64,000 nt of DNA, taken from NCBI RefSeq assembly GCF_002101965.1, contig NZ_LQQA01000030.1:434001-498000 (forward strand). Reading direction: 5' to 3'. The position numbers and the translations under genes are program-made. Positions within the stretch are counted from its first letter, which is position 1; each line of letters starts with the position of its first letter. Below are positions 8,115-16,393 of this stretch, piece after piece. Origin of the DNA: Mycolicibacterium wolinskyi. GTDB lineage: Bacteria > Actinomycetota > Actinomycetes > Mycobacteriales > Mycobacteriaceae. The notes beneath the pieces are model-generated. The model saw nothing but the letters and a program-made list of their open reading frames with translations. It ran no database searches and was not told the DNA's origin.

Positions 8115-8609
8115 ATGCCTAAACAGTCCTTCAGCGACATCTCGTGTTCGATCGCGCGGGCCGTCGACGTCGTGGGTCAGCGGTGGACGCCGTTGATCCT
8201 GCGCGACCTGTTCGCTGGGCTTACGCGCTTCGAGGACATCCGGCGCGACCTCGGCATCGCATCGAATGTCCTGACGGCACGCCTCGACGAGCTCGAAAGC
8301 CATGGGATCGTCGAACGCCGCCAGTACCAGACCGCGCCGGTGCGCTACGAATACCTGCTCACCGAAAAGGGACGGGATCTGTACCCGGTCATCGCGACGC
8401 TGGTGGCTTGGGGGGACAAATGGCTGGCGGGAGCCGACGGGCCACCGGCGCTGTTGCGGCACAACGCCTGCGGCCGCGTCACCACGGCGAAAACGGTCTG
8501 TGCCGAGTGTGGCGAGGTGCTCGACGCGGATACGACCACGGCCACGCCCGGCCCCGGCGCGATGATCGGCCCGGGCACTGCCGTCATCGGCGAATTCATT
8601 GCGCGCTAA
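8115..8609 (+). CDS. HxlR family transcriptional regulator
   Basis: A 164-residue winged-helix regulator: CSIARAVDVVGQRWTPLILRDLFAGLTRFEDIRRDLGIASNVLTARLDELESHGIVERRQY is the HxlR signature. The C-terminal extension carries four cysteines including CAECGEVL, a possible zinc ribbon, which is longer than the usual 110-residue form. ATG 8115 is chosen because TACTGT ends 6 nt upstream (leaderless); an upstream ATG at 8097 would overlap this box. It is divergent from the NTF2-like gene and probably regulates it. Confidence 0.88.
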   Translation: MPKQSFSDISCSIARAVDVVGQRWTPLILRDLFAGLTRFEDIRRDLGIASNVLTARLDELESHGIVERRQYQTAPVRYEYLLTEKGRDLYPVIATLVAWGDKWLAGADGPPALLRHNACGRVTTAKTVCAECGEVLDADTTTATPGPGAMIGPGTAVIGEFIAR

Positions 8610-9337
8610 GCCAGCGTCGCGCGAATGCACACCGTGACGTACGGCAGTGCCAAGCCGGTCGTGTTGGCCAGCGCCGGGTGGGTGGCCAGCAGTTCGCGAA
8701 CCTGGCCCAGCGTGCGGGTGCGGACCTGCTCGGGCGAGGTGATGCAGTAGCTGCGGGAGGCCACCAGGTCGATGAGGGCTTGCGGCGTCAGGTAACTCGT
8801 CCACTCCACCTGGTGCCGCTCGGTGTCGGCGAACGGCTCGGGCAGTGTCACCTGATGATTGAACGGATCGTCCTCGTGGCCGATGATGCGGCCCAGATCC
8901 TTGACCCAGCCGAGCCGCTCGTCGCGGGTGTTCCACACCAGGCCCAACCGGCCGCCGGGCCGCAGTACCCTGCTGACTTCCTTGACGGCGCGCTCGGGAT
9001 CGAACCAGTGCCACGCCTGGGCCACCAGCACGGCGTCAACGCTGTTGTCCGGCAACGGGATTTCCTCTGCCGTTCCCAGCAGCGCCGGGGTGTCCGGCAG
9101 GGAGTTCGACAGCAGTTCCAGCATCTCGGCGATCGGGTCGACCGCTATCACGTCGAGTCCGCGTTCGACCAGTCGCGTGGTGAGTTTGCCGGTGCCCGCC
9201 CCCAGATCGAGCACATCGTGTGCGTCGGCCGGAAGCAGCCAGTCGATGGCTTCGGGCGGATACGACGGGCGGCCGCGTTCGTAGGCGGCGGCCTCCGAGC
9301 CGAATGACAGGGAACGTTGCTGCCGAGAACTGGTCAC
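8606..9337 (-). CDS. Class I SAM-dependent methyltransferase
   Basis: A 243-residue methyltransferase, the same length as its neighbourhood equivalent Rv3342. SAM motif I is VLDLGAGTGKLT (42-53), followed by VIAVDPIAEML, VDAVLVAQAWHWFD and RVLRPGGRLGLVW, in the order seen in methyltransferase_11 proteins. It starts with GTG and overlaps the metX stop (GTGA), so it is the third gene of the metY-metX unit. The substrate is unknown; the context suggests a link to methionine/SAM metabolism. It converges on HxlR with a 4-nt overlap. Confidence 0.88.
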   Translation of the reverse strand: MTSSRQQRSLSFGSEAAAYERGRPSYPPEAIDWLLPADAHDVLDLGAGTGKLTTRLVERGLDVIAVDPIAEMLELLSNSLPDTPALLGTAEEIPLPDNSVDAVLVAQAWHWFDPERAVKEVSRVLRPGGRLGLVWNTRDERLGWVKDLGRIIGHEDDPFNHQVTLPEPFADTERHQVEWTSYLTPQALIDLVASRSYCITSPEQVRTRTLGQVRELLATHPALANTTGLALPYVTVCIRATLA

Positions 9338-10464
9338 CTTTGTGCAAGCTCCAATGTTCGGCGGATCAACTTGCCGACCAGTTCGGTCTCGACCAGGAAG
9401 CCGTCGTGGCCGTAGGCCGAGTCGACCACGTCCAGGTCACTACACCCGGGCAGTAGGTCGGCGAGTTCCTCTTGCAGGCGGATGGGGTAGAGGCGGTCGG
9501 AGGTGATACCGCCGACCACGGTCGGCACGCGGCAGCTTCGCAGCGCGGCCCGCACCCCGCCGCGGCCGCGGCCGACATCGTGACTGGACAACGCGTCGCT
9601 CAGGACGACATAGGTGCCGGGATCGAACCGGGCGGCCAGCTTGCCGCCCTGGTACTCCAGATAGCTCTGCACCGCGTAGCGGCCGCCGGCGACCGGATCC
9701 TCGCCACCCTGGGCCTCGTTGCGGAACCGGGTGTCGAGCTCCTCTTCGCCGCGGTAGGTCAGGTGCGCGAACCGCCGGGCGATCTCCATCCCCGCCGTCG
9801 GTGCCCGGCCCGTTCCGTAGTAGTCACCGCCCTGCCAGTCGGGATCGGCCTTGATCGCGGCGACCTGGGTGGCCTGGGTGCCGATCTGGTCGGCGGTCGC
9901 GCGTGCCCCGACGGCCAGGACCAGTGCGGCCCGCACGTCGTCGGGATGTCCGACGATCCATTCCAGGGCACGGGCTCCGCCCATCGACCCACCGATCACC
10001 GCGGCGACCTCGGTGATGCCGAGCGCGGCGAGCGCGGCCCGATCGGCCGCCACCTGATCGCGGATGGTGATCTGGGGAAACCTTGAGCCCCAAGGCTTTC
10101 CGTCCGGCGCGAGGGAGCCGGGCCCGGTGGAGCCGCGGCAACCGCCGAGCACGTTCGTCGCGATCGCGCACCAGTGGTCGGTGTCGATCGGGGCGTCCGG
10201 CCCGGCCACGCCGTCCCACCAGCCCGGTGTCGGGTGGTCGTCGTCGGCGGGTCCGGTGACGTGGGAGTCGCCGGTCAGTGCGTGCAGCACCACCACCACG
10301 TTGTCGCGGTTGGGTGACAGCTCGCCCCACCGCTGCACGGCGATCGTGACGTCGGGCAGGACGGTGCCGTTCTCGAGGGTCAGCGCGCCGATGTTCACCA
10401 GGCCGATCTCGCCTTCTGCGGGCAAGGGCTGGGTCTGCACGGGAGGTTCTTCGGTGATCGTCAC
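9334..10464 (-). CDS. metX: Homoserine O-acetyltransferase
   Basis: A 376-residue alpha/beta hydrolase-fold acyltransferase that makes O-acetyl-L-homoserine from acetyl-CoA and homoserine, the first committed step of methionine synthesis. The nucleophile is Ser160 in VIGGSMGG; the probable acid is Asp about 323 (TSDRLYP) and the base His about 353 (SAYGHDGF). NVVVVLHALTGDSHV and NVLGGCRGSTGP are typical of MetX. GTG 10464 was chosen over upstream starts because the mycobacterial protein begins with this TITEE-type leader. It lies 19 nt downstream of metY in the same transcript. Confidence 0.95.
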   Translation of the reverse strand: MTITEEPPVQTQPLPAEGEIGLVNIGALTLENGTVLPDVTIAVQRWGELSPNRDNVVVVLHALTGDSHVTGPADDDHPTPGWWDGVAGPDAPIDTDHWCAIATNVLGGCRGSTGPGSLAPDGKPWGSRFPQITIRDQVAADRAALAALGITEVAAVIGGSMGGARALEWIVGHPDDVRAALVLAVGARATADQIGTQATQVAAIKADPDWQGGDYYGTGRAPTAGMEIARRFAHLTYRGEEELDTRFRNEAQGGEDPVAGGRYAVQSYLEYQGGKLAARFDPGTYVVLSDALSSHDVGRGRGGVRAALRSCRVPTVVGGITSDRLYPIRLQEELADLLPGCSDLDVVDSAYGHDGFLVETELVGKLIRRTLELAQR

Positions 10465-10483
10465 TGGGCTCGTCTCACGCAAC

Positions 10484-11815
10484 TCACACCGTGGACGCCG
10501 TCTGCGAGGCACCACTGAACGGACGGGCGGCGGCGAATCCCTGCTCGAGGTCGGCCAGGATGTCGTCGATCCCCTCGAGGCCGACGGCCAGCCGGACCAG
10601 GCCGGGCGTGACACCCGTGGACAGCTGCTCCTCGGCGGTCAGCTGCTGGTGGGTCGTCGACGCGGGATGGATGACCAGCGAGCGGACATCGCCGATGTTG
10701 GCGACGTGGCTGTGCAGCGTGAGCGCGTTGACGAATGCCTTGCCTGCCTCGATACCGCCGGACAGTTCGAAGGCCAGGACCGCGCCCGTGCCCTTGGGCG
10801 CGATCTTGCGACCGAGCTCGTACCACGGCGAGGTGGGCAGACCGGCGTAGTTCACCGACGTCACGTCAGGGTGACCCGCCAGGTACTCCGCCACCCTCTG
10901 AGCGTTGGCCACGTGCCGTTCAACACGCAGTGACAGCGTCTCTAATCCCTGTGCGATCAAAAACGCGTTGAACGGTGCGGCCGCCGAACCCAGGTCGCGC
11001 AGCAGCTGCACGCGCGCCTTCAGTGCATACGCGGGCGCTCCGAGCTCGGCGAACACCACGCCGTGGTAGCTCGGGTCCGGCTCGGTGAATCCGGGGAACT
11101 TGCCGTTCGTCCAGTCGAACGTGCCGCCGTCGACGATCACGCCCGCGATCGCCGAACCGTGCCCGCCCAGATACTTCGTCGCCGAGTGCACGACGATGTC
11201 GGCGCCGTGGGCGAGCGGCTGGATCAGATAGGGCGTCGCGATGGTGTTGTCGACGATCAGCGGCACGCCGTTGTCGTGTGCGACGGCGGCGACCGACGGA
11301 ATGTCGAGCACGTCGATCTGCGGGTTGGAGATCGTCTCGGCGAAGAAGGCCTTGGTGTTCGGCTGCACCGCCGCGCGCCAGGAGTCCAGATCATCGGGGT
11401 TTGCCACGAAGCTGACCTCGATGCCGAGCTTGGGCAACGTGTAGTGGAACAAGTTGTACGTGCCGCCGTAGAGCCGCGGACTCGACACGATGTGGTCGCC
11501 TGCGCCGGCGATGTTGAGGATGGCAAACGTCTCGGCGGCCTGTCCGGACGCCAGAAACAGCGCGGCGACGCCGCCTTCGAGCGCCGCGATGCGCTGCTCG
11601 ACCACGTCGGTGGTCGGGTTCATGATGCGCGTGTAGATATTGCCCGGCTGTTCCAGGCCGAACAGCGCGGCGGCGTGCGCGGTGTCGTTGAACGTGTAGG
11701 ACGTCGTCTGGTAGATCGGCAGCGCGCGGGCGTTGGTGGCGCTGTCGGGGGTCTGGCCGGCGTGGATCTGCTTGGTCTCGAACGACCACTCTGCGGCGTT
11801 GTCCGGGGTGCTCAT
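10484..11815 (-). CDS. metY: O-acetylhomoserine sulfhydrylase (PLP enzyme)
   Basis: A 443-residue Cys/Met metabolism PLP enzyme. It converts O-acetylhomoserine and sulfide to homocysteine, the step after MetX. The PLP-binding lysine is Lys214 in VVHSATKYLGGHG; YTRIMNPTTDVVEQRIAALEGG and ALFLASGQAAETF are family motifs. The length fits MetY (about 430-445) rather than cystathionine enzymes (about 390). AGGAGA lies 10 nt before the ATG. It is the first gene behind the SAM-IV riboswitch and the poly-Cys short ORF, so it is likely controlled by both SAM and cysteine supply. Confidence 0.95.
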   Translation of the reverse strand: MSTPDNAAEWSFETKQIHAGQTPDSATNARALPIYQTTSYTFNDTAHAAALFGLEQPGNIYTRIMNPTTDVVEQRIAALEGGVAALFLASGQAAETFAILNIAGAGDHIVSSPRLYGGTYNLFHYTLPKLGIEVSFVANPDDLDSWRAAVQPNTKAFFAETISNPQIDVLDIPSVAAVAHDNGVPLIVDNTIATPYLIQPLAHGADIVVHSATKYLGGHGSAIAGVIVDGGTFDWTNGKFPGFTEPDPSYHGVVFAELGAPAYALKARVQLLRDLGSAAAPFNAFLIAQGLETLSLRVERHVANAQRVAEYLAGHPDVTSVNYAGLPTSPWYELGRKIAPKGTGAVLAFELSGGIEAGKAFVNALTLHSHVANIGDVRSLVIHPASTTHQQLTAEEQLSTGVTPGLVRLAVGLEGIDDILADLEQGFAAARPFSGASQTASTV

Positions 11816-11861
11816 GGGTGTGTTGTCTCCTGCGAGATGAAGGGGAAGTCGATTACCGGGC

Positions 11862-11890
11862 GTCCTGCCTGCGCATGGCAGCAGGCGGAC
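11862..11890 (-). promoter_or_regulatory. Hairpin in the metY leader (candidate attenuator)
   Basis: GTCCGCCTGC pairs with GCAGGC-A-GGAC around an 8-nt loop (10 bp with one bulged A) on the transcript. It starts 9 nt after the stop of the MCCCP short ORF and lies upstream of the metY ribosome-binding site. No U-tract follows, so it is not a classic intrinsic terminator. Confidence 0.55.
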
Positions 11891-11899
11891 ACCAACAGG

Positions 11900-11917
11900 T
11901 CACGGACAACAGCACAT
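11900..11917 (-). CDS. Poly-cysteine upstream ORF (Met-Cys-Cys-Cys-Pro)
   Basis: The frame is ATG TGC TGT TGT CCG TGA. A strong Shine-Dalgarno GGAGG sits 6 nt upstream of this ATG. It lies between the SAM-IV riboswitch and metY. Poly-cysteine short ORFs acting as cysteine-responsive attenuators are known in mycobacteria. TGTTGTC within the Cys codons is complementary to GACAACA, which follows the GGA of the metY ribosome-binding site. A longer overlapping frame starting at 11930 has a weaker ribosome-binding site. Translation is inferred. Confidence 0.65.
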   Translation of the reverse strand: MCCCP

Positions 11918-11966
11918 GGATGGCCTCCATCAGGTTTCCCTGTCTCTCTGGGGGCCCGAACCTACG

Positions 11967-12085
11967 GACCCGCGCTTGCCTTACAGCCGCAACGGCTGCT
12001 CAACCTGGTCATCACCCGGGGCACCCCACCGCGGTTGGAGGGTTGCCGGCCAGCAAGCCGGGGCTTGACGCTGGCGCTCATGACC
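11967..12085 (-). promoter_or_regulatory. SAM-IV riboswitch upstream of metY
   Basis: This 119-nt segment on the minus strand begins GGTCATGAGCGCC and contains GCTTGCTGGCCGGCAACC, GGTGGGGTGCCCCGGGTGA, TGACCAGG and a late AGGCAAGCGCGGGTC. These match, in order and spacing, my recollection of the SAM-IV aptamer described upstream of metY in Mycobacterium sp. The pseudoknot-forming elements are intact. A TAAGCT -10-like box lies just upstream (12098-12093), giving a transcript that starts at about the aptamer. It is expected to lower metY-metX expression when SAM is plentiful. Confidence 0.93.
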
Positions 12086-12320
12086 GGCCTGCAGCTTATC
12101 TCACGCGCCTCATCGGGTGCCAGTGGGATGGCTTCCGGGGCGTCGTGGCGCGCCCGTTCTGGTTACTGACGAGTAGCCAATGTTGGATGCTCGCGCGCCA
12201 TTCGGCCCTTGTAGTGTTGCGTTCGCGAGCCAACGCTCGGCACTGCTTGACGTGCGCCCACAAGGCGCGCGAAGCGAAGTTCGGCAAGATCTGACCGAAA
12301 GTGACGTCGGGAGAACATCA

Positions 12321-14558
12321 ATGAGCGCCCAGCAACCGACCATCATCTACACGCTGACCGACGAGGCGCCGCTGCTTGCGACGTACGCCTTCCTGCCGGT
12401 GGTCAGCACTTTCGCCGAAGCGGCCGGTATCGACGTGAAAACCAGCGACATCTCCGTCGCGGCGCGAATCCTGGCCGAGTTCAGCGACTACCTGACCGAC
12501 GAGCAGAAGGTCCCGGACAACCTGGCCGAGCTGGGGGCGCTGACCCAGGACCCCGAGGCCAACATCATCAAGCTGCCCAACATCAGCGCCTCGGTGCCGC
12601 AGCTGCTCGCCGCGATCAAGGAACTGAAGGGCAAGGGCTACAACCTGCCCGACTACCCCGGCGAGCCGAAGAACGACGAAGAGAAGGCCATCAAGGATCG
12701 GTACGCCAAGGTCCTCGGCAGTGCGGTGAACCCGGTACTGCGCGAAGGGAACTCGGACCGGCGCGCCCCCAAGGCCGTCAAGGAGTACGCGCGCAAGCAC
12801 CCGCACAGCATGGGCAAGTGGTCGCAGGCATCGCGCACGCACGTCGCGACCATGAAGAAGGGCGACTTCTACCACGGCGAGAAGTCGATGACGCTGGACC
12901 GTGACCGCAAGGTCCGCATGGAGCTGGTCACCAAGCGCGGCGAGACGATCGTGCTCAAGCCCGAGGTGAAGCTCGACGACGGCGACGTCATCGACAGCAT
13001 GTTCATGAGCAAGAAGGCCCTGTGCGAGTTCTACGAGGCCGAGATGCAGGACGCCTACGAGACCGGCGTGATGTTCTCGCTGCACGTCAAGGCCACCATG
13101 ATGAAGGTCAGCCACCCCATCGTGTTCGGCCACGCCGTCAAGGTCTTCTACAAGGACGCGTTCGCCAAGCATCAGAAGCTGTTCGACGAGCTCGGCGTCA
13201 ACGTCAACAACGGCCTGTCCGATCTCTACAGCAAGATCGAGTCGCTGCCGGCGTCGCAGCACGAAGAGATCATCCGGGACCTGCACGCGTGCCACGAGCA
13301 CCGGCCCGAGCTCGCGATGGTCGACTCGGCCAAGGGCATCTCGAACTTCCACTCACCCAGCGACGTGATCGTCGACGCGTCGATGCCCGCGATGATCCGG
13401 CTGGGCGGCAAGATGTACGGCGCCGACGGCCGCACCAAGGACACCAAGGCCGTCAACCCGGAGTCCACCTTCTCGAGGATCTACCAGGAGATCATCAACT
13501 TCTGTAAGACCCACGGCCAGTTCGACCCGACGACGATGGGCACCGTTCCCAACGTCGGTCTGATGGCGCAGAAGGCCGAGGAGTACGGCAGCCACGACAA
13601 GACCTTCGAGATCCCGGAGGACGGCGTGGCCAACATCGTCGACAACGACACCGGCGAGGTGCTGTTGACGCAGAACGTCGAAGAAGGCGACATCTGGCGC
13701 ATGCCGGTCGTCAAGGACGCCCCCATCCGCGACTGGGTGAAGCTGGCCGTCACGCGGGCGCGGCTGTCGGGCATGCCGGTGGTGTTCTGGCTCGACACCG
13801 AGCGTCCGCACGAGGCCGAGCTGCGCAAGAAGGTCAAGACCTACCTCAAGGACCACGACACCGAGGGCCTGACCATCCAGATCATGCCGCAGGTGTGGGC
13901 CATGCGGTACACCATCGAGCGCGTGATCCGCGGCCAGGACACCATTGCCGCGACGGGCAACATCCTGCGCGACTACCTCACCGACCTGTTCCCGATCCTC
14001 GAATTGGGCACGAGCGCCAAGATGCTCTCGATCGTGCCGCTCATGGCCGGTGGCGGGCTGTACGAGACCGGTGCCGGCGGTTCGGCTCCCAAGCACGTCC
14101 ATCAGCTCGTCGAGGAGAATCACCTGCGCTGGGATTCGCTCGGCGAATTCCTCGCACTGGGCGCGAGCCTCGAAGACCTGGGCAACAAGTCCGACAATCC
14201 GAAGGCCAAGCTCTTGGCCAAGACGCTCGACGCGGCGACCGGAAAGTTGTTGGACGAGAACAAGAGCCCGTCACGCAAGACCGGCGAACTCGACAACCGC
14301 GGCAGCCAGTTCTACCTCGCGCTCTACTGGGCGCAGGAGCTCGCGAACCAGACCGAGGACAAGGAACTGGCCGAGCACTTCGCACCGCTGGCCAAGTCGC
14401 TTGCCGAGAACGAGGAGACCATCGTCTCCGAACTCAACGAGGCACAGGGCAAGCCGGTCGACATCGGCGGCTACTACTACCCGGACCGCGAGAAGACCGC
14501 CGCGGTGATGCGGCCGAGCAAGACCTTCAACGAGGCGCTCGCGTCCGCGCAGGGCTGA
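12321..14558 (+). CDS. icd2: Monomeric NADP-dependent isocitrate dehydrogenase
   Basis: A 745-residue protein, the length of the monomeric type (about 740), which oxidises isocitrate to 2-oxoglutarate in the TCA cycle. Typical segments include IIYTLTDEAPLLATYAFLP at the N-terminus, ANIIKLPNISASVPQL, EGNSDRRAP, DVIDSMFMSKKAL and MSIVPLMAGGGLYETGAGGSAPKH. ATG 12321 is preceded by GGGAGA; the upstream in-frame extension is not conserved-looking. The 235 bp before it, back to the riboswitch, contain no other gene; a TAGTGT box at 12212-12217 is only a weak promoter candidate. Confidence 0.96.
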   Translation: MSAQQPTIIYTLTDEAPLLATYAFLPVVSTFAEAAGIDVKTSDISVAARILAEFSDYLTDEQKVPDNLAELGALTQDPEANIIKLPNISASVPQLLAAIKELKGKGYNLPDYPGEPKNDEEKAIKDRYAKVLGSAVNPVLREGNSDRRAPKAVKEYARKHPHSMGKWSQASRTHVATMKKGDFYHGEKSMTLDRDRKVRMELVTKRGETIVLKPEVKLDDGDVIDSMFMSKKALCEFYEAEMQDAYETGVMFSLHVKATMMKVSHPIVFGHAVKVFYKDAFAKHQKLFDELGVNVNNGLSDLYSKIESLPASQHEEIIRDLHACHEHRPELAMVDSAKGISNFHSPSDVIVDASMPAMIRLGGKMYGADGRTKDTKAVNPESTFSRIYQEIINFCKTHGQFDPTTMGTVPNVGLMAQKAEEYGSHDKTFEIPEDGVANIVDNDTGEVLLTQNVEEGDIWRMPVVKDAPIRDWVKLAVTRARLSGMPVVFWLDTERPHEAELRKKVKTYLKDHDTEGLTIQIMPQVWAMRYTIERVIRGQDTIAATGNILRDYLTDLFPILELGTSAKMLSIVPLMAGGGLYETGAGGSAPKHVHQLVEENHLRWDSLGEFLALGASLEDLGNKSDNPKAKLLAKTLDAATGKLLDENKSPSRKTGELDNRGSQFYLALYWAQELANQTEDKELAEHFAPLAKSLAENEETIVSELNEAQGKPVDIGGYYYPDREKTAAVMRPSKTFNEALASAQG

Positions 14559-14569
14559 GGTTTACGGTG

Positions 14570-14600
14570 CCCCGCCCCGGCAAGACAGGGGCGGGGTTTC
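14570..14600 (+). terminator. Intrinsic terminator after icd2
   Basis: CCCCGCCCC / GGGGCGGGG is a 9-bp GC stem with a 9-nt loop followed by TTT, 11 nt after the icd2 stop. It lies between convergent genes and may serve both. Confidence 0.85.
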
Positions 14601-14604
14601 CGAT

Positions 14605-15435
14605 CTAACCGGTAGCCCGGGCCGGGTCGGTGTGAAGCTCGATGAAGTCGGTGATCAGGTTCGTGATCCGGTCCGGCGCCTCGAACATCGGGACATGTCC
14701 CACGCCGTCGAGCCGGGTTATCACCGATCCCTTCGGCAGGTGCTCGATGAAGTGCCGGGTGAACCGCGGCTCGGGCAGCACGCGGTCTTTCTCGCAGATC
14801 ACCAGATGCGTGGGCGTGCAGGAGTTCGGCAGTTCCATCAGGCCCGCGGTGGTCAAGGCCTTGATCATCAGCTTGTAATAGGCCGGGCAGTGCGCCAGGT
14901 CCTCGATCAGGTCGGCCCGGTCGCTGTCGTTGAGCACGTCCGGCGTTGCGCTGACGGCCAGGTAGGAGATCTGGCGCGTGAGCGGCAACCGCTGGAGCCG
15001 CTGGCCAAGGAGGGTTGTCGCGAGCACGATCGGAAGCCCCGCCAGGAATTTTCCGATGATCTCGTACTTCGCCAGGGTGAAGCGGGTCCAGCCACCGGCG
15101 GGCGCGATGCCGGTGAGCGTGCGGGCCCGGCCGCGGCGCTCCAGTTCGAACGCGACCCAGCCGCCCAGTGAGTTCCCGACGATGTGGGCTGTTGTCCAGC
15201 CCAGTTCGTCGAGTTGCCGCTCGACATCGTCGGCCAGCGCCCTGACGTCGAGCAGGAACGGAGCGGGCGCACCGCCGTTGTGACCTGCCATGGTCGGGGC
15301 GAACACCTCGTAGCGGCCGGTGTTCGCGAGCTGCGGGGCGACGTACTTCCACACGCTCTGCGACAGGAGGAAGGGGTGCAGCAGCAGGATCGGTTCGCCC
15401 GATCCGAGATGGATGGGTGCGCGACGTTCGGCCAT
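14605..15435 (-). CDS. Alpha/beta hydrolase
   Basis: A 276-residue alpha/beta hydrolase fold protein. It has the oxyanion-region motif LLLHPFLLSQSVW, the nucleophile elbow HIVGNSLGGWVAFELERRG (Ser about 93), an acid region LVICEKDRVL and the histidine RLDGVGHVPMFEAPDRI. The substrate is unknown. ATG 15435 is chosen: TAATCT sits 8 nt before it, a leaderless promoter, while the longer frame covers the divergent xthA promoter. Its stop faces the icd2 terminator. Confidence 0.85.
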   Translation of the reverse strand: MAERRAPIHLGSGEPILLLHPFLLSQSVWKYVAPQLANTGRYEVFAPTMAGHNGGAPAPFLLDVRALADDVERQLDELGWTTAHIVGNSLGGWVAFELERRGRARTLTGIAPAGGWTRFTLAKYEIIGKFLAGLPIVLATTLLGQRLQRLPLTRQISYLAVSATPDVLNDSDRADLIEDLAHCPAYYKLMIKALTTAGLMELPNSCTPTHLVICEKDRVLPEPRFTRHFIEHLPKGSVITRLDGVGHVPMFEAPDRITNLITDFIELHTDPARATG

Positions 15436-15494
15436 GACGCCCGAGATTAAGGTGATACCGCCGGTACCGCAAGTGGCCTGTCGGGGCGGATCGG

Positions 15495-15500
15495 TAGGGT
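15495..15500 (+). promoter_or_regulatory. xthA -10 box (leaderless promoter)
   Basis: TAGGGT lies exactly 7 nt before the xthA GTG, the same geometry as the TetR gene at 5469. It supports GTG 15508 as start and a leaderless mRNA. Confidence 0.65.
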
Positions 15501-15507
15501 CTGCGCC

Positions 15508-16317
15508 GTGGCTTCTCCGGGTTCGCTGACCGTCAGCACCATCAACGTCAACGGCATCCGCGCTGCGGTCAAGCAGCGCTCGACCGAAAACCTCGGCCTG
15601 CTGCCGTGGTTGAAGGAAACCGACGCCGACGTGGTGTGCCTGCAGGAGACCCGGGCCGACGACGAACAACTCGCCGATGCGTTGGCGCCTGCGCTGGCCG
15701 ACGGCTGGAATCTCGCGTCGGCCGATCCGCATCTGAAGGGCCGCAACGGCGTCGCGGTGCTGTCACGCCATCCGATCGACGCCTCGCGATTGCTGGTATC
15801 CGACGAGTTCGAGGCACATGGCCGCTATCTCGAGGTCGACACCGCGGGCACCACGGTGGTGAGCGTGTACTTCCCGACGGGCGAGGCCGAGACCGACCGC
15901 CAGCTCGAGAAGGAGCGGTTCATGGGCACGGTCGCTGCGCGGATGGCGCTGCTCCTCGCCAATGATGCTGTGGTGTGCGGGGATTGGAACATCGCGCACA
16001 CGGAGAACGACATCAAGAACTGGAAAGGCAACGTCAAGAAGGCCGGCTTCCTGCCCGCCGAGCGGGCATGGCTGACCGAGTTGTTGGCCACCGGCTGGGT
16101 CGACGTCGTACGCGTGCTGCATCCCGACGTCGCCGGGCCCTACAGCTGGTGGTCATGGCGCGGCAAGGCATTCGACAACGACGCCGGCTGGCGCATCGAC
16201 TACCGCCTCGCGAGCCCCACCCTCGCGGCCCGGGCGACGGCCGCTCGCGTCGACCGGGCCGAGGCCTATGCGCTGCGCTGGTCGGACCATTCGCCGGTGA
16301 CCGTCACTTACGGCTGA
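15508..16317 (+). CDS. xthA: Exodeoxyribonuclease III
   Basis: A 269-residue AP endonuclease/3'-5' exonuclease of the EEP superfamily, acting in base excision repair. Visible catalytic residues: Asn13 and Asn15 region (INVNGIRAA), Glu47 (CLQETRAD), the GDWNIAHTENDIKN loop, and Asp260-His261 in RWSDHSPV. GTG start with a leaderless promoter. The last six codons and stop are repeated almost exactly at 17049-17070, on the far side of the toxin-antitoxin module, which suggests insertion at this 3' end. Confidence 0.93.
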   Translation: MASPGSLTVSTINVNGIRAAVKQRSTENLGLLPWLKETDADVVCLQETRADDEQLADALAPALADGWNLASADPHLKGRNGVAVLSRHPIDASRLLVSDEFEAHGRYLEVDTAGTTVVSVYFPTGEAETDRQLEKERFMGTVAARMALLLANDAVVCGDWNIAHTENDIKNWKGNVKKAGFLPAERAWLTELLATGWVDVVRVLHPDVAGPYSWWSWRGKAFDNDAGWRIDYRLASPTLAARATAARVDRAEAYALRWSDHSPVTVTYG

Positions 16318-16319
16318 CG
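16298..16319 (+). repeat. Direct repeat, left copy (xthA 3' end)
   Basis: A 22-nt direct repeat with core GACCGTCAC-T-TACGGC, including the xthA stop codon. The second copy at 17049 differs at one base. The two copies bracket the HEPN/MNT module. Confidence 0.8.
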
Positions 16320-16393
16320 ACGCGCCCGTAATACATCGTCGTTCGTCTGGACGTAGGTTTGTCGGGCAGAATTTCGTGTGGAGGTGGCAGACC

